In this document: positions 17,526 through 26,032 of the stretch, in pieces
Layout of the letters: each line of letters opens with the position of its first letter
How positions within the stretch are numbered: the first letter of the stretch is position 1
From: CAVOXO01 sp963700425
GTDB taxonomy: Bacteria > Actinomycetota > Acidimicrobiia > Acidimicrobiales > Microtrichaceae
NCBI GenBank assembly: GCA_963700425.1
Contig: CAVOXO010000001.1
Location: forward strand, 248,001-312,000
Direction of reading: 5' to 3'
Length of the DNA stretch: 64,000 bases
Made by a program: the position numbers and the translations under genes
The notes under the pieces: model-generated
What the model was told of the DNA's origin: nothing
Databases searched by the model: none
Seen by the model: only the letters and a program-made list of their open reading frames with translations

Positions 17526-18820
17526 GCGACGTCGACGTCGTGGTCGTGGGGGCGGGGCCCGCCGGATCTGCCGCCGCGATGGCGCTCGCCCGACACGGTC
17601 GCCGGGTGCTGCTCGTCGAGCGTGGTCCGTTTCCCGGCTCGAAGAACATGTACGGGGGAGTGATCTACGGCCGGGTGCTCGACGGTCTGATTCCGCACTG
17701 GTGGGAAGAAGCCCCCGTGCAACGCTGGATCACGCGCCGCTCGACCATGGTCATGACGCCGACCCAGGCCCTCACCGTGGACTTCCGGGCGGACAACTGG
17801 GCCAGGCCTCCCTACAACGGTGCCACCGCCTACCGACCCGACTTCGATTCGTGGTTGGCGTCCAAGGCGACCGATGCCGGGGCAGAGCTGGTCTGCTCGA
17901 CCACCGTCACCGGTCTGATCCGCGAGCGGGGGCGGGTGGTGGGTGTCACCACCGATCGTCCCGATGGTGACATCAGGGCCCAGGTGGTCGTTGCCGCCGA
18001 CGGCGTGAACTCGTTCCTCGCCAAGGAGGCCGGCCTCTACACCCACACCGAGCCCGAGCACTTCACGGTGGGGGTCAAGGAGACCATTTCGCTGCCGCGT
18101 GACGTCATCGATGAGCGGTTCGCGTTGAGAGGTCGCGAGGGGTGCGACATCGAGATCATCGGCTGCACCGGCGAGGTCTCGGGCGGTGGGTTCCTCTACA
18201 CGAACCTCGACTCCCTGTCCGTGGGAGTCGTCCTCCAGCTCCACCAGTTGGCGGACGGCACGACGCGCCCCGAGGAGTTCATCGCGGCCCTCAAGGCTCA
18301 TCCGGCCATCGCCCCACTCGTCGAGGGTGGTGACGTCTCGGAATACTCCGCCCACGTCATCCCCGAGGGTGGCTATCACATGATGCCTGAGCTGATCTGT
18401 GACGGGATGGTGGTGACGGGTGACGCGGCGGCGATGTGCCTGGCGGCGGGAATCTGGTTGGAGGGCGTGAACTTCGCCATCGGGTCGGGGATCGCCGCGG
18501 GACAGGCTGCCGCGGAGGCCCTGCGTCGCGGAGACACCTCCGCACACGGACTCGAGGGGTACCGGCGCCGGATCGAGACGAACTTCGTTCTGGCCGACCA
18601 TGCCAAGTTGGCCGGCGTGCAGGACCTCATCATGTCGAACCGTGCCCAACAGCAGTACCCCGAGATCGCGTGCAACGTCTTCGAGGACATCTTCACCGTC
18701 GAGAACCCCAAGCCGAAGCCGGGCTTCTACTCGATCATCTCGGGTGAGATCGCCCGATCGGGAGTGAAGATGCGTGATGTCATCGCCGATGGCATCCGCG
18801 GCTACAAGGGTTTCGGATGA
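17522..18820 (+). CDS. FixC-like ETF:quinone oxidoreductase flavoprotein
   Basis: 432 residues. N-terminal FAD site VVVVGAGPAGSAAAMALARHG (about 6-26), then KNMYGGVIYG and the late FAD contact VVTGDAAAMC (about 297). The C-terminal part ends in NVFEDIFTVENPKPKPGFYSI, typical of FixC/ETF-QO. It lacks the fused ferredoxin domain, which is supplied by the next gene (FixX-like). The known role is moving electrons from ETF to membrane quinone. ATG overlaps the ETF-alpha stop (ATGA) and its own stop overlaps the FixX start, so the four-gene module is coupled. Confidence 0.9.
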   Translation: MSDVDVVVVGAGPAGSAAAMALARHGRRVLLVERGPFPGSKNMYGGVIYGRVLDGLIPHWWEEAPVQRWITRRSTMVMTPTQALTVDFRADNWARPPYNGATAYRPDFDSWLASKATDAGAELVCSTTVTGLIRERGRVVGVTTDRPDGDIRAQVVVAADGVNSFLAKEAGLYTHTEPEHFTVGVKETISLPRDVIDERFALRGREGCDIEIIGCTGEVSGGGFLYTNLDSLSVGVVLQLHQLADGTTRPEEFIAALKAHPAIAPLVEGGDVSEYSAHVIPEGGYHMMPELICDGMVVTGDAAAMCLAAGIWLEGVNFAIGSGIAAGQAAAEALRRGDTSAHGLEGYRRRIETNFVLADHAKLAGVQDLIMSNRAQQQYPEIACNVFEDIFTVENPKPKPGFYSIISGEIARSGVKMRDVIADGIRGYKGFG

Positions 18821-19122
18821 GCACCGCGTCGTCGCCCTGGGCGGGCATCAGTTTCGAAGACCGCATGGACACCGTCGAGTTCCGCGTGCACCAGCGGGCC
18901 CACATCGCCGTCGACGGGGATTCGTGCAACGGTTGTTCGACCAAGGCCTGCGTGGTGGCCTGTCCCGCCAACCTCTTCGTCCCCACCGCCGACGGAGGAA
19001 TCCTGTTCAACTACGAGCAGTGCTTCGAGTGCGGCACCTGCTACATGGTGTGCAATGTCGAGGGAGCCATCACGTGGACCTATCCCGACGGGGGCCACGG
19101 AGTGGTCTTCCGGTCGACATGA
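18817..19122 (+). CDS. FixX-like ferredoxin
   Basis: 101 residues with two sets of cluster cysteines: CNGCSTKACVVACP (about 37-50) and CFECGTCYMVC (about 69-79). The pattern and length match FixX, the ferredoxin-like subunit that completes ETF-QO when FixC lacks a fused iron-sulfur domain. The final WTYPDGGHGVVFRST tail resembles FixX. Start and stop overlap the neighbours by 4 bp each. The whole module FixB-C-X-A order differs from the canonical fixABCX order. Confidence 0.9.
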   Translation: MSTASSPWAGISFEDRMDTVEFRVHQRAHIAVDGDSCNGCSTKACVVACPANLFVPTADGGILFNYEQCFECGTCYMVCNVEGAITWTYPDGGHGVVFRST

Positions 19123-19952
19123 GCAGCACCGCACCGTTGGTCGTGGCGACGGCCAAGTGGCTCGATCTCCACCCCGACGTCGACCGTCTCGACGCATCGG
19201 TCCGGCTCGACCCGCGCCGGGGCGGATTCTCCGCGGCCGACCGGGCGGCGCTCGAGATCGCCCTGGTCACCGCCGACAGCATGGGTGGCACGGTGCGGCT
19301 GGTCTCGGCCGGTCCCGCGGCAGCCGAGCCTGCGTTGGCCCAGCTCGGGGCAGCGGGTGCTTCCGAGATCATCCGGGTCGACCTCGACCCCGCCGTCTCC
19401 AGCACGGCGGTGGCGGAGGCGCTGACCCCGCAGTGTCGCGGCGCCGCGGTCGTCGTGTGCGGCGACATGAGCCTCGACCGCGGCTCGGCATCGGTCCCGG
19501 CGTTCCTGGCGCACCACCTCGGCGCCGCTCAGGCACTCGGACTGCTGTCGGTGACTCCTCCGGGGTCCGTGGCCGAGCCGCTGGTCGGCCTTCGCCGCCT
19601 CGACGGCGGCCGTCGCGAGCTGCTCGAGATCCCCACCCCTGCGGTCGTCTCGGTCGAGGGTGCCGTCGCCACTCTTCGGCGGGCGTCGTTGACGTCGATA
19701 CGCAGCGCACCCGCCTCGGTGCGGGTCATCACCGGAGACGCGGGCCCGCCGCCACGGCTCGACGAGCTGGAGGCCTGGCGCCCCCCGACGCGTCTCATCG
19801 CCGCGCCGGAGGGTGACGATGCCCGGACTCGGATCATCGAGCTGACCGGCGCCCTGGTCGAGCGCACGCCTCCCCGCCGCCTCGAGGCCGACCCTGCCGA
19901 GGCCGCCGCGGAGATCGCCCGACAGCTCGAGGCGTGGGGGTATCTCGATTGA
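19119..19952 (+). CDS. Mycofactocin-associated ETF beta subunit (FixA-like)
   Basis: 277 residues from ATG 19119 (ATGA overlap with the ferredoxin gene). The adenine-nucleotide alpha-hydrolase-like fold of ETF-beta is visible: LDPRRGGFSAADRAALEIAL (about 28-47), the VVVCGDMSLDRGSASVPAFLAHHLG loop (about 111-135) and ETF-type PAVVSVEG (about 175). It pairs with ETF-alpha at 16572. AMP versus NADH/FAD at the second site, which would decide between simple ETF and electron-bifurcating FixAB, cannot be decided by eye. The sequence is divergent from housekeeping ETF-beta. Confidence 0.82.
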   Translation: MSSTAPLVVATAKWLDLHPDVDRLDASVRLDPRRGGFSAADRAALEIALVTADSMGGTVRLVSAGPAAAEPALAQLGAAGASEIIRVDLDPAVSSTAVAEALTPQCRGAAVVVCGDMSLDRGSASVPAFLAHHLGAAQALGLLSVTPPGSVAEPLVGLRRLDGGRRELLEIPTPAVVSVEGAVATLRRASLTSIRSAPASVRVITGDAGPPPRLDELEAWRPPTRLIAAPEGDDARTRIIELTGALVERTPPRRLEADPAEAAAEIARQLEAWGYLD

Positions 19953-20662
19953 GCGACACTCTGCCTCCGTCGACACCAGCAGCGCTCTCGGGATCTTCGA
20001 CGTGGACCGACGTCGCCGAGCGGCAGCCGAACATCCTCGTCGTTCCCCTCGGCAGCTGTGAACAGCACGGGCCGCACCTGCCGCTCGACACCGACACCCG
20101 TATAGCGGCAGAGGTGGCCCGGCGTTGGGCCGCCGGCCGCAGCGACGTGATGGTCGGCCCGTCGATGGCCTATGGGGCGTCGGGCGAGCACGCCTCGTTC
20201 CCCGGCACGGTCTCGATCGGTACCGACGCGCTCAGCATGGTGCTGGTGGAGCTTGCACGATCCGCCGACGATTTCGCGGGGTTGGTATGGGTCTGTGGCC
20301 ACGGCGGCAACGCCGAGGCCCTCGACATCGCGGTCGGCCGGCTGGCGGAGGAAGGCAGGAACCCCCTGGTCTTCATGTGCTCGGTGCCGGGGGGCGACGC
20401 CCACGCCGGACGTTCGGAGACCTCGATGATCGCAGCGCTCGATCACTCTGCGGTGCGCGCCGACCGCCTCGAAGAGGGCTGTGTCACTCCCTGGTCGGAC
20501 ATCCGTGACGCGGTCATGGAACGCGGAGTCGCGGCGGTGGCGGCCAACGGGGTTCTCGGTGACCCCCGCGACGCCGACCCGCAGGCGGGGGAGGCGATGC
20601 TCACGGCCATGGTCGACTCCCTCGATGCGGCCGTGACAGCCTGGGCCGATGAACGCCACTGA
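19949..20662 (+). CDS. mftE: Mycofactocin creatininase-like peptidase MftE
   Basis: 237 residues from TTG 19949, which overlaps the upstream stop (TTGA) like the other junctions; a GTG 15 bp earlier is possible. Metal-ligand motif CEQHGPHLPLDTDT (about 40-53), then a GEHASFPGTVSIG loop and HGGNAEAL (about 116) are those of creatininase amidohydrolases. MftE cleaves the modified C-terminal dipeptide from MftA, giving AHDP. It follows the ETF module instead of mftC/D, an unusual order compared with mycobacteria. Confidence 0.93.
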   Translation: MSDTLPPSTPAALSGSSTWTDVAERQPNILVVPLGSCEQHGPHLPLDTDTRIAAEVARRWAAGRSDVMVGPSMAYGASGEHASFPGTVSIGTDALSMVLVELARSADDFAGLVWVCGHGGNAEALDIAVGRLAEEGRNPLVFMCSVPGGDAHAGRSETSMIAALDHSAVRADRLEEGCVTPWSDIRDAVMERGVAAVAANGVLGDPRDADPQAGEAMLTAMVDSLDAAVTAWADERH

Positions 20663-21449
20663 GCTGACACGACCGGTCGCGCTGGTGACCGGCGCGGCGC
20701 GGGGTATCGGGGCCGCATGTGCCGCCCGCCTGGCCGCGGACGGGTGGGCCGTCGGCCTCGTCGACATCTGCGCCGATATCGACGGGTTGAGCTACGGATT
20801 GGCCACCCGGGACGACCTCGACGCGTCGGTCGCGGCCTGCGGTCCCCATGCCGTGGGGATCGTGGCGGACGTCCGCTCGGGCGACCAGCTCGCCACCGCG
20901 GTCGCCGAGACCGTCGCGGCCTTCGGGGGTCTCGACGCCGCGGTCGCCGCCGCGGGCGTCATCACCGGCGGCTCGACGTTGTGGGAGACGTCCGAGGCCG
21001 ACTGGGCGCTCAACCTCGATGTGTGTCTGGGTGGTGTCTGGCGCACGGCGGCGGCCGCGGTGCCCGAGATGTTGAAGCGACCCAAGCCCCGCCGGGGTCG
21101 GTTCGTGGCGATCGCCTCCGCGGCCGGCCTCCGGGCCCAGCCGTCGATCGGCCCCTACAGCGCCGCGAAGCACGGCGTGGTCGGGATGGTGAAGTCCCTG
21201 GCCGCGGAACTCGGGGCCAGAGGAATCACCGCGAACGCGGTCGCCCCCGGGTCGACCGAGACCGACATCCTCCGCGCCTCCGCCGCGGTCTACCACCTCG
21301 ACTCCACCGAGGAGTTCGCAGTTCACCACGTCACCCGGCGGATCATCGCGCCCGCCGAGATCTCCAATGCCGTCGCGTTCCTGTGTGGGCCCGACGCCGC
21401 GAGCATCACCGGGACCGTCGTGTCGGTCGACGGTGGAATGTCGATCTGA
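20649..21449 (+). CDS. Mycofactocin-coupled SDR oxidoreductase
   Basis: 266-residue short-chain dehydrogenase. NAD site TGAARGIG (about 14-21), catalytic Ser in IASAAG, and the YSAAK motif (Tyr170, Lys174). After the NAD-binding strand VGLVDIC there is an insertion (ADIDGLSYGLATRDDLDASV). This insertion is the mark of mycofactocin-coupled SDRs, which shield a non-exchangeable NAD(H) and hand electrons to mycofactocin. The start overlaps mftE by 14 bp. The alcohol substrate is unknown; terpene alcohols are oxidised by known relatives. Confidence 0.9.
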   Translation: MNATELTRPVALVTGAARGIGAACAARLAADGWAVGLVDICADIDGLSYGLATRDDLDASVAACGPHAVGIVADVRSGDQLATAVAETVAAFGGLDAAVAAAGVITGGSTLWETSEADWALNLDVCLGGVWRTAAAAVPEMLKRPKPRRGRFVAIASAAGLRAQPSIGPYSAAKHGVVGMVKSLAAELGARGITANAVAPGSTETDILRASAAVYHLDSTEEFAVHHVTRRIIAPAEISNAVAFLCGPDAASITGTVVSVDGGMSI

Positions 21450-21460
21450 GCGGAGACGCC

Positions 21461-22888
21461 ATGAACTACGAGGCCGATCCGGCCCTGCGCGTCGGCTCGG
21501 ACCCCAGGGTGCTGATCGGCGGATCGCCGCGACGCGTCTTCGTCGTGTCCGATCGGGCCGCGTCGCTGATCGATCGGCTACCGGCCGGCGTCGACGCCGA
21601 GGGACTGACGGCGCCCGAGCGAGCCTTGCTGGGCCGCCTCGTCGACGCCGGCGCGGCCCACCCGAGGCCGACGGACATCGATCTCGACAGCGCATCGCCC
21701 CACGACGTCGGAGTGGTCGTTCCGGTGCGGGACCGGCCGGGTGCGCTGCGGCGATGCCTGGGAGCTCTGGTCCGGTCGGGACTGACCCGCATCGTGGTCG
21801 TCGACGATGGGTCGCGTGACGGCCCGCTGCACGCCGCGGTGGCCGCGGAGTTCGGTGCCGCGGTGGTCCGCAGGGACACCTCCGGAGGTCCGGCCGCGGC
21901 GCGGATGGCGGGGGTCGAGGACCTCGACTCGCCTCTGATCGCCTTCGTCGATTCCGACGTCGAGGTCTCCGAAGGGTGGTGGCGGCCGCTGGTGTCGCTG
22001 ATGGCGGATGTCGATCCGCTCGGTGGGCGGATCGGTCTGGTCGCACCCCGCCAGCGGGTGGCGCGAGGCCGCGCCTCGGGCGAGTCGGTCCTGGTCCGCT
22101 ACGAGGCGTCGTCGTCGCCGCTCGATCTCGGCGCACGGCGATCCCCCGTTCGCCGGGATGCGGTCGTTCCCTACGTTCCGGCCGCCGCGCTGCTGGTACG
22201 GCGCGATGCCCTCGGCGACGTCGGTGGGTTCGACGTTGCGCTCGGGGTGGGCGAGGACGTCGACCTGGTCTGGCGGCTGAACGACGCCGGGTGGTCGGTG
22301 AGGTACGAACCCGACGCCACGGCGTACCACGAGGTGCGACCCTCTTGGCGCACCACGCTCGCCCGCCGCGCCGACTACGGTCGATCTGCCGCGATGCTGG
22401 ATGCCCGACACCGCGGAGCAGTTCCGGCCCTGCGGGTGACGCCCTGGAGTCTGGCGGTCGCCGGGATGGCGCTCGCCGGGCACCCGGTGGCGGCGTCGGC
22501 GACAGCGCTGTGGAGTGCGATCAGGCTCTCCCGGCGCCTCGGGAGCGTGCCGGAGCCGACGCGCACCGCGCTGAGGTTGGTGGCGGAGGGCCATGCCCAT
22601 GCGGTGAGGAGCACCGGACGGGCCCTGGTCCGCCCGTGGTGGCCGGTCACGCTGCCGTTGGCGTTGGGCTCGCAGCGCGTCAGGCGGGCGGTGCTGGCGG
22701 GTACCGCCGCCTCCGCCGCGTGGGAGTGGTGGCACCGGCGGCCGGAGCTGGATCCGATCCGGTTCACGGTCGCCTCGGTCGCGGATGACGTGGCGTACTC
22801 GGTCGGCGTGTGGTCGGGATCGCTGAGGGCAGGACACTACGGTGCGCTCATGATCCGGTTCCACGACCGCACCGCCCGCCGCCCATGA
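21461..22888 (+). CDS. mftF: Mycofactocin glycosyltransferase MftF
   Basis: 475 residues. N-terminal MftF-specific portion (about 1-85), then a GT2 fold with VVVPVRDRPGALRRCLGAL (about 87), VVDDGSRDGP, the metal-binding FVDSDVEVSEGWW (about 164) and GEDVDLVWRLNDAG (about 264). The C-terminal helices, including WSLAVAGMALAGHPVAASA, probably lie on the membrane. MftF adds an oligoglucose chain to the cofactor. ATG 21461 is 12 bp after the SDR stop. Its stop overlaps the next gene's ATG. Confidence 0.93.
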   Translation: MNYEADPALRVGSDPRVLIGGSPRRVFVVSDRAASLIDRLPAGVDAEGLTAPERALLGRLVDAGAAHPRPTDIDLDSASPHDVGVVVPVRDRPGALRRCLGALVRSGLTRIVVVDDGSRDGPLHAAVAAEFGAAVVRRDTSGGPAAARMAGVEDLDSPLIAFVDSDVEVSEGWWRPLVSLMADVDPLGGRIGLVAPRQRVARGRASGESVLVRYEASSSPLDLGARRSPVRRDAVVPYVPAAALLVRRDALGDVGGFDVALGVGEDVDLVWRLNDAGWSVRYEPDATAYHEVRPSWRTTLARRADYGRSAAMLDARHRGAVPALRVTPWSLAVAGMALAGHPVAASATALWSAIRLSRRLGSVPEPTRTALRLVAEGHAHAVRSTGRALVRPWWPVTLPLALGSQRVRRAVLAGTAASAAWEWWHRRPELDPIRFTVASVADDVAYSVGVWSGSLRAGHYGALMIRFHDRTARRP

Positions 22889-23874
22889 GATCGGTCGCCG
22901 CAGCACTCGTGGTGGTGCTCCTCGCCGCAGGCTGTTCCAGCGACCCGGTCGTCGCAGACGACGACGTGGAGGCCGCTCTCGACCAGCCCTACTCGCAGCC
23001 CGACGCGACCCCGTTGGACGACGAGCTCGACACCACGTTGCTCACCGGCGAGTCCGTCGCGGCAATGGCGCTGTGCATGGAGGCGGCGGGATTCGTCGGC
23101 TTCGCCGAACCGACGGAGGTGGATCAGGCCACCGGAGGTGTCACCGATGAAGTGACCGTCGAGCAGTACGCCCGGGAATGGGGCTACGGGATCTCGACGG
23201 TTCTGGCCGCCGATGGCACGCGCCGGTCCGATGCGCCGGCCTTCGCCTCGCCCGTCGACGGCGCGGAGGGGTGGGCCGACTACCGGGCTGCGCTCGATCC
23301 GGACCGCCAGACCGACTTCGACCTCGCCCTGTACGGCGACGGCGGGTCGCCGGGCTGCGTGGCGGAGGCGCTGTCGACCGCTGGTGGATCTCCCGAGGAT
23401 CAGCGCGAGCTGGACTCACTTCTTCGTGAGCTCAGCGCCGACATCGACGCGGACCCCGACGTGGCCGAGGCCGGAGATCGTTACGCGACCTGCATGGACG
23501 ACGCCGGATACCCCGACATCGAGACGCCCGCCGATGCTCTGGGCGAGGTCGGTCGTCGCACCGAGGATGTGTTCGGCGCCGGTGCGTTGGACCCCGCGCT
23601 CGGCGTCGACACGCTGCCCGACGGCCAATCTCCCATTCCGGGGATCGACGACGCGGCGGCCGGGGGCACCGAGGCGCCCATCGAGACGGTTCCGGTGACC
23701 GTGGGGCAGATCGAGCCGGGCGCGCTCGCGGCCGTCCAGGAATTCGAGCGCGACATGGCCGTCGCCGAGCTGGAGTGCCGGGTGCGGTTCGAGATCGAGA
23801 TCGCGGTGGTCACCGAGCGCTATGAATCGGTGTTCGTCGAGGAGCACCGCGAGTTGCTCGATCGGGTCGGCTGA
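22885..23874 (+). CDS. Predicted lipoprotein of unknown function
   Basis: 329 residues from ATG 22885, which overlaps the mftF stop (ATGA). A signal peptide with lipobox LLAAGC (Cys about residue 15) predicts a membrane-attached extracellular protein. The rest is acidic, with conserved-looking Cys pairs (AMALCMEAAGF; ATCMDDAGYPD; ELECRVRF). Similar acidic Cys-containing lipoproteins occur in actinobacteria without known role. Coupling to mftF suggests co-expression with the mycofactocin genes. The region after it contains the next operator. Confidence 0.72.
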   Translation: MRSVAAALVVVLLAAGCSSDPVVADDDVEAALDQPYSQPDATPLDDELDTTLLTGESVAAMALCMEAAGFVGFAEPTEVDQATGGVTDEVTVEQYAREWGYGISTVLAADGTRRSDAPAFASPVDGAEGWADYRAALDPDRQTDFDLALYGDGGSPGCVAEALSTAGGSPEDQRELDSLLRELSADIDADPDVAEAGDRYATCMDDAGYPDIETPADALGEVGRRTEDVFGAGALDPALGVDTLPDGQSPIPGIDDAAAGGTEAPIETVPVTVGQIEPGALAAVQEFERDMAVAELECRVRFEIEIAVVTERYESVFVEEHRELLDRVG

Positions 23875-23901
23875 GTTCGGCGGCCCGTCTTCTCCCACAA
23901 C

Positions 23902-23915
23902 TGGAACCTGTTCTA
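23902..23915. promoter_or_regulatory. KstR-like operator upstream of DUF35-thiolase operon
   Basis: TGGAACCTGTTCTA matches TNNAACNNGTTNNA and sits 33 bp before the ATG of the first DUF35-like gene, with a GGGAGGAA ribosome site in between. It marks the start of a new transcription unit after the mycofactocin run. Regulator identity is inferred. Confidence 0.6.
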
Positions 23916-23948
23916 GTATCGCTGCTTCTGGCAAGGGAGGAAGTCGCC

Positions 23949-24407
23949 ATGGGGGAGCACCCCGATGAACTGCTCGAGGCGCCGTTGGTCATCGAGTACG
24001 GGTTCAACCGGACGACCGGTCCGGTCATCGGAACCTTTCTGACCGCGTTGCGCGACAAGCGGATCGTCGGCATCAAGGCCATCGACGGGTCGGTGGTCTG
24101 CCCGCCCGTCGAGTACGACCCGAACTCCGGCGAGCCACTCACCGAGATGGTGCCCGTCGGGACCGAGGGCGAGATCGTCACGTGGTCGTGGGTCTCGCGG
24201 CCGCGGGAAGGCCAGCCGCTCTCCGAGCCGCACGGCCTGGCATTGATCCGCCTCGATGGCGCCGACACCGCCATGCTGGGCTGCGTCGCCGCTGCCGAGT
24301 CCTCGGCACTCTCGATCGGAGCCCGGGTCGCCGTTCGCTGGGCCGACGAGCCCCAGGGTCTCATCACCGACATCGCCTGTTTCGACCTCCTCGGAGACGC
24401 ATCATGA
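23949..24407 (+). CDS. DUF35-like OB-fold protein 1
   Basis: 152 residues. The sequence has an OB-fold pattern of DUF35 proteins (GEIVTWSWVSRPREGQPL, then ALIRLDGADTAMLGCVAA, then GARVAVRWADEPQGLI) but lacks the N-terminal zinc ribbon. DUF35 proteins act as acyl-CoA-binding partners of thiolase-like enzymes or hydratases (for example ChsH2 with Ltp2, or the archaeal HMG-CoA synthase complex). It is the first gene of a four-gene operon with another DUF35 and two thiolase-like genes. Stop overlaps the next start (ATGA). Confidence 0.75.
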   Translation: MGEHPDELLEAPLVIEYGFNRTTGPVIGTFLTALRDKRIVGIKAIDGSVVCPPVEYDPNSGEPLTEMVPVGTEGEIVTWSWVSRPREGQPLSEPHGLALIRLDGADTAMLGCVAAAESSALSIGARVAVRWADEPQGLITDIACFDLLGDAS

Positions 24408-24973
24408 GTACGGAGATCTCCACGCTTCCCGAGGGACTGTGGTCCCAGCCGCCGGTCGATGTCTCGAGGCTCGACGGGCTCGACGGCGTCGAGAGGATCC
24501 AGCGCATCCAGGTCCCTGCGTCGCTGGAGTACGCCTACATCCCCGGTGTCGCACCCACCCGCTTCCTCCGTGGCCTGGCTCAGAAGAAGATCCTCGGTGA
24601 GCGCTGCCCGGTGAGCGGCGACGTCTACGTGCCGCCCCGTGGCATATCACCCGTCGTCGGGCTGCCCACCACCGAACAGGTCGAGTTGTCCCACAAGGGA
24701 TCGGTGTCGTCGTTCTGCGTGGTGCACATCGGGTTCGGGGTGAACGCCCCGCCCACTCCCTTCTGCTCGGCGCTCATCCTTCTGGACGGCGCATCGGTCT
24801 CGGTCTACGGCCCCATCCAGGAGATCGATCCCTCCGATGTGCGCATCGGCATGCGCGTCGAGGCGGTGTGGGTCGACGACGACCAGTTGACCACCAGCTT
24901 CGAGAACATCAAGTGGTGGCGACCGATCGACGAGCCCGATGCGCCCGCCGAGGACATGAAGGGACACATGTGA
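24404..24973 (+). CDS. DUF35 OB-fold protein 2
   Basis: 189 residues. It has a DUF35-type rubredoxin-like entry region, FLRGLAQKKILGERCPVSGDVYVPPRG (about 47-73). Only one Cys is left where the zinc ribbon normally has four, so metal binding is unlikely. The OB-fold follows (GSVSSFCVVHIGF; ALILLDGASVSVYGPI; IGMRVEAVWVDDDQ). The likely job is to dock to the thiolase-like proteins encoded next and hold the CoA ester. Coupled by 4-bp overlap upstream and 1-bp overlap (TGATG) downstream. Confidence 0.82.
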   Translation: MSTEISTLPEGLWSQPPVDVSRLDGLDGVERIQRIQVPASLEYAYIPGVAPTRFLRGLAQKKILGERCPVSGDVYVPPRGISPVVGLPTTEQVELSHKGSVSSFCVVHIGFGVNAPPTPFCSALILLDGASVSVYGPIQEIDPSDVRIGMRVEAVWVDDDQLTTSFENIKWWRPIDEPDAPAEDMKGHM

Positions 24974-26031
24974 TGCGCGACGTCGCGATTGTCTCGGTGG
25001 CTCAGAGCGACCACCGCCGGGCCATCCACGAACTCAACGAGGTCGAGATGATCCAGCCGGTCATTCGGGCTGCGCTCGACCAGGTGGGCCTCGACCAGTC
25101 CGGCATCGACTTCACCTGCTCGGGCAGTTCGGATTACATCGCCGGGCAGGCCTTCAGCTTCGTGATGACCCTCGATGCGGTGGCCGCCTGGCCGCCGATC
25201 GTCGAATCCCACGTGGAGATGGACGGGGCCTGGGCGCTGTACGAGGCCTGGCTCAAGATCCAGACCGGCGAGTTCGATACGGCCCTCATCTATGGATACG
25301 GCAAGTCGTCGCCCGGCGATCTGCCCCGGGTTCTCAGTCGGCAGCTCGATCCCTACTACTACGCCCCGCTGTGGCCCGACTCGCTGGCCATCGCCGGCCT
25401 CCAGGCCCGCGCCATGATCGATGCCGGCGTCACCAGCGAGACCGCCATGGCCGAGATCGCCTTCCGCTCCCGCCAGTCCGCCCTCGACAATCCCCACGCC
25501 CAGCTCAGGGGATCGGCACCGGTGGCGGAGCTGCTCGAGGGCGAGTACATCTCCGATCCGCTTCGCCGTCACGACTGCGCTCCGATCACCGATGGGGGCG
25601 TGTCGGTGGTGCTGGCGGCCGGGGACCGGGCCCGCGAACTCGTCGACCGACCGGCGTGGATCCGCGGTATCGATCATCGCATCGACTCCCACAACCTCGG
25701 TGCCCGCGACCTGTGCTCTGCGCCGTCGGTGGCCATCGCCGCGGCGAAGGCCGGCGTGGGAGACGGGTCGGTCGACGTTGCCGAACTGCATGCACCGTTC
25801 TCCCATCAGGAGACGCTGCTGGTGAACGCGTTGGGACTGGCCGACTCGACGGTCATCAATCCCTCTGGCGGCGCGCTCGCCGCCAACCCGATGATGGGGG
25901 CCGGGCTCATCCGGCTCGGCGAAGTGGCCAACCGGGTGATGGCCGGCACGGCCGACCGCGGCGTCGCCCACGCAACCTCGGGGCACTGTCTTCAACAGAA
26001 TCTCGTCGCCGTGATCGAAGGGGAGGGCTGA
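24973..26031 (+). CDS. Thiolase-like protein lacking the nucleophilic Cys
   Basis: 352 residues with the thiolase fold of the SCP2/Ltp subgroup. In ordinary thiolases a Cys lies in the CASG-type loop; here that loop reads VEMDGAWALYEAW (about 76-88) and the Cys is absent. The C-terminal half keeps ELHAPFSHQETLL (His, about 265) and the active-site loop HATSGHCLQQNLV (about 335). The loss of the nucleophile argues against Claisen chemistry. It fits Ltp2-type retro-aldolases, which cleave a steroid side chain together with a DUF35 partner. An alternative is a non-catalytic partner of the next protein. Confidence 0.8.
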   Translation: MRDVAIVSVAQSDHRRAIHELNEVEMIQPVIRAALDQVGLDQSGIDFTCSGSSDYIAGQAFSFVMTLDAVAAWPPIVESHVEMDGAWALYEAWLKIQTGEFDTALIYGYGKSSPGDLPRVLSRQLDPYYYAPLWPDSLAIAGLQARAMIDAGVTSETAMAEIAFRSRQSALDNPHAQLRGSAPVAELLEGEYISDPLRRHDCAPITDGGVSVVLAAGDRARELVDRPAWIRGIDHRIDSHNLGARDLCSAPSVAIAAAKAGVGDGSVDVAELHAPFSHQETLLVNALGLADSTVINPSGGALAANPMMGAGLIRLGEVANRVMAGTADRGVAHATSGHCLQQNLVAVIEGEG

Positions 26032-26032
26032 C

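Noticed and set aside
20717..22888. A 723-residue plus-strand frame covering SDR and mftF
   Set aside because: Its first 248 residues are an Arg-rich shadow of the SDR gene in another frame; the real mftF begins at ATG 21461.
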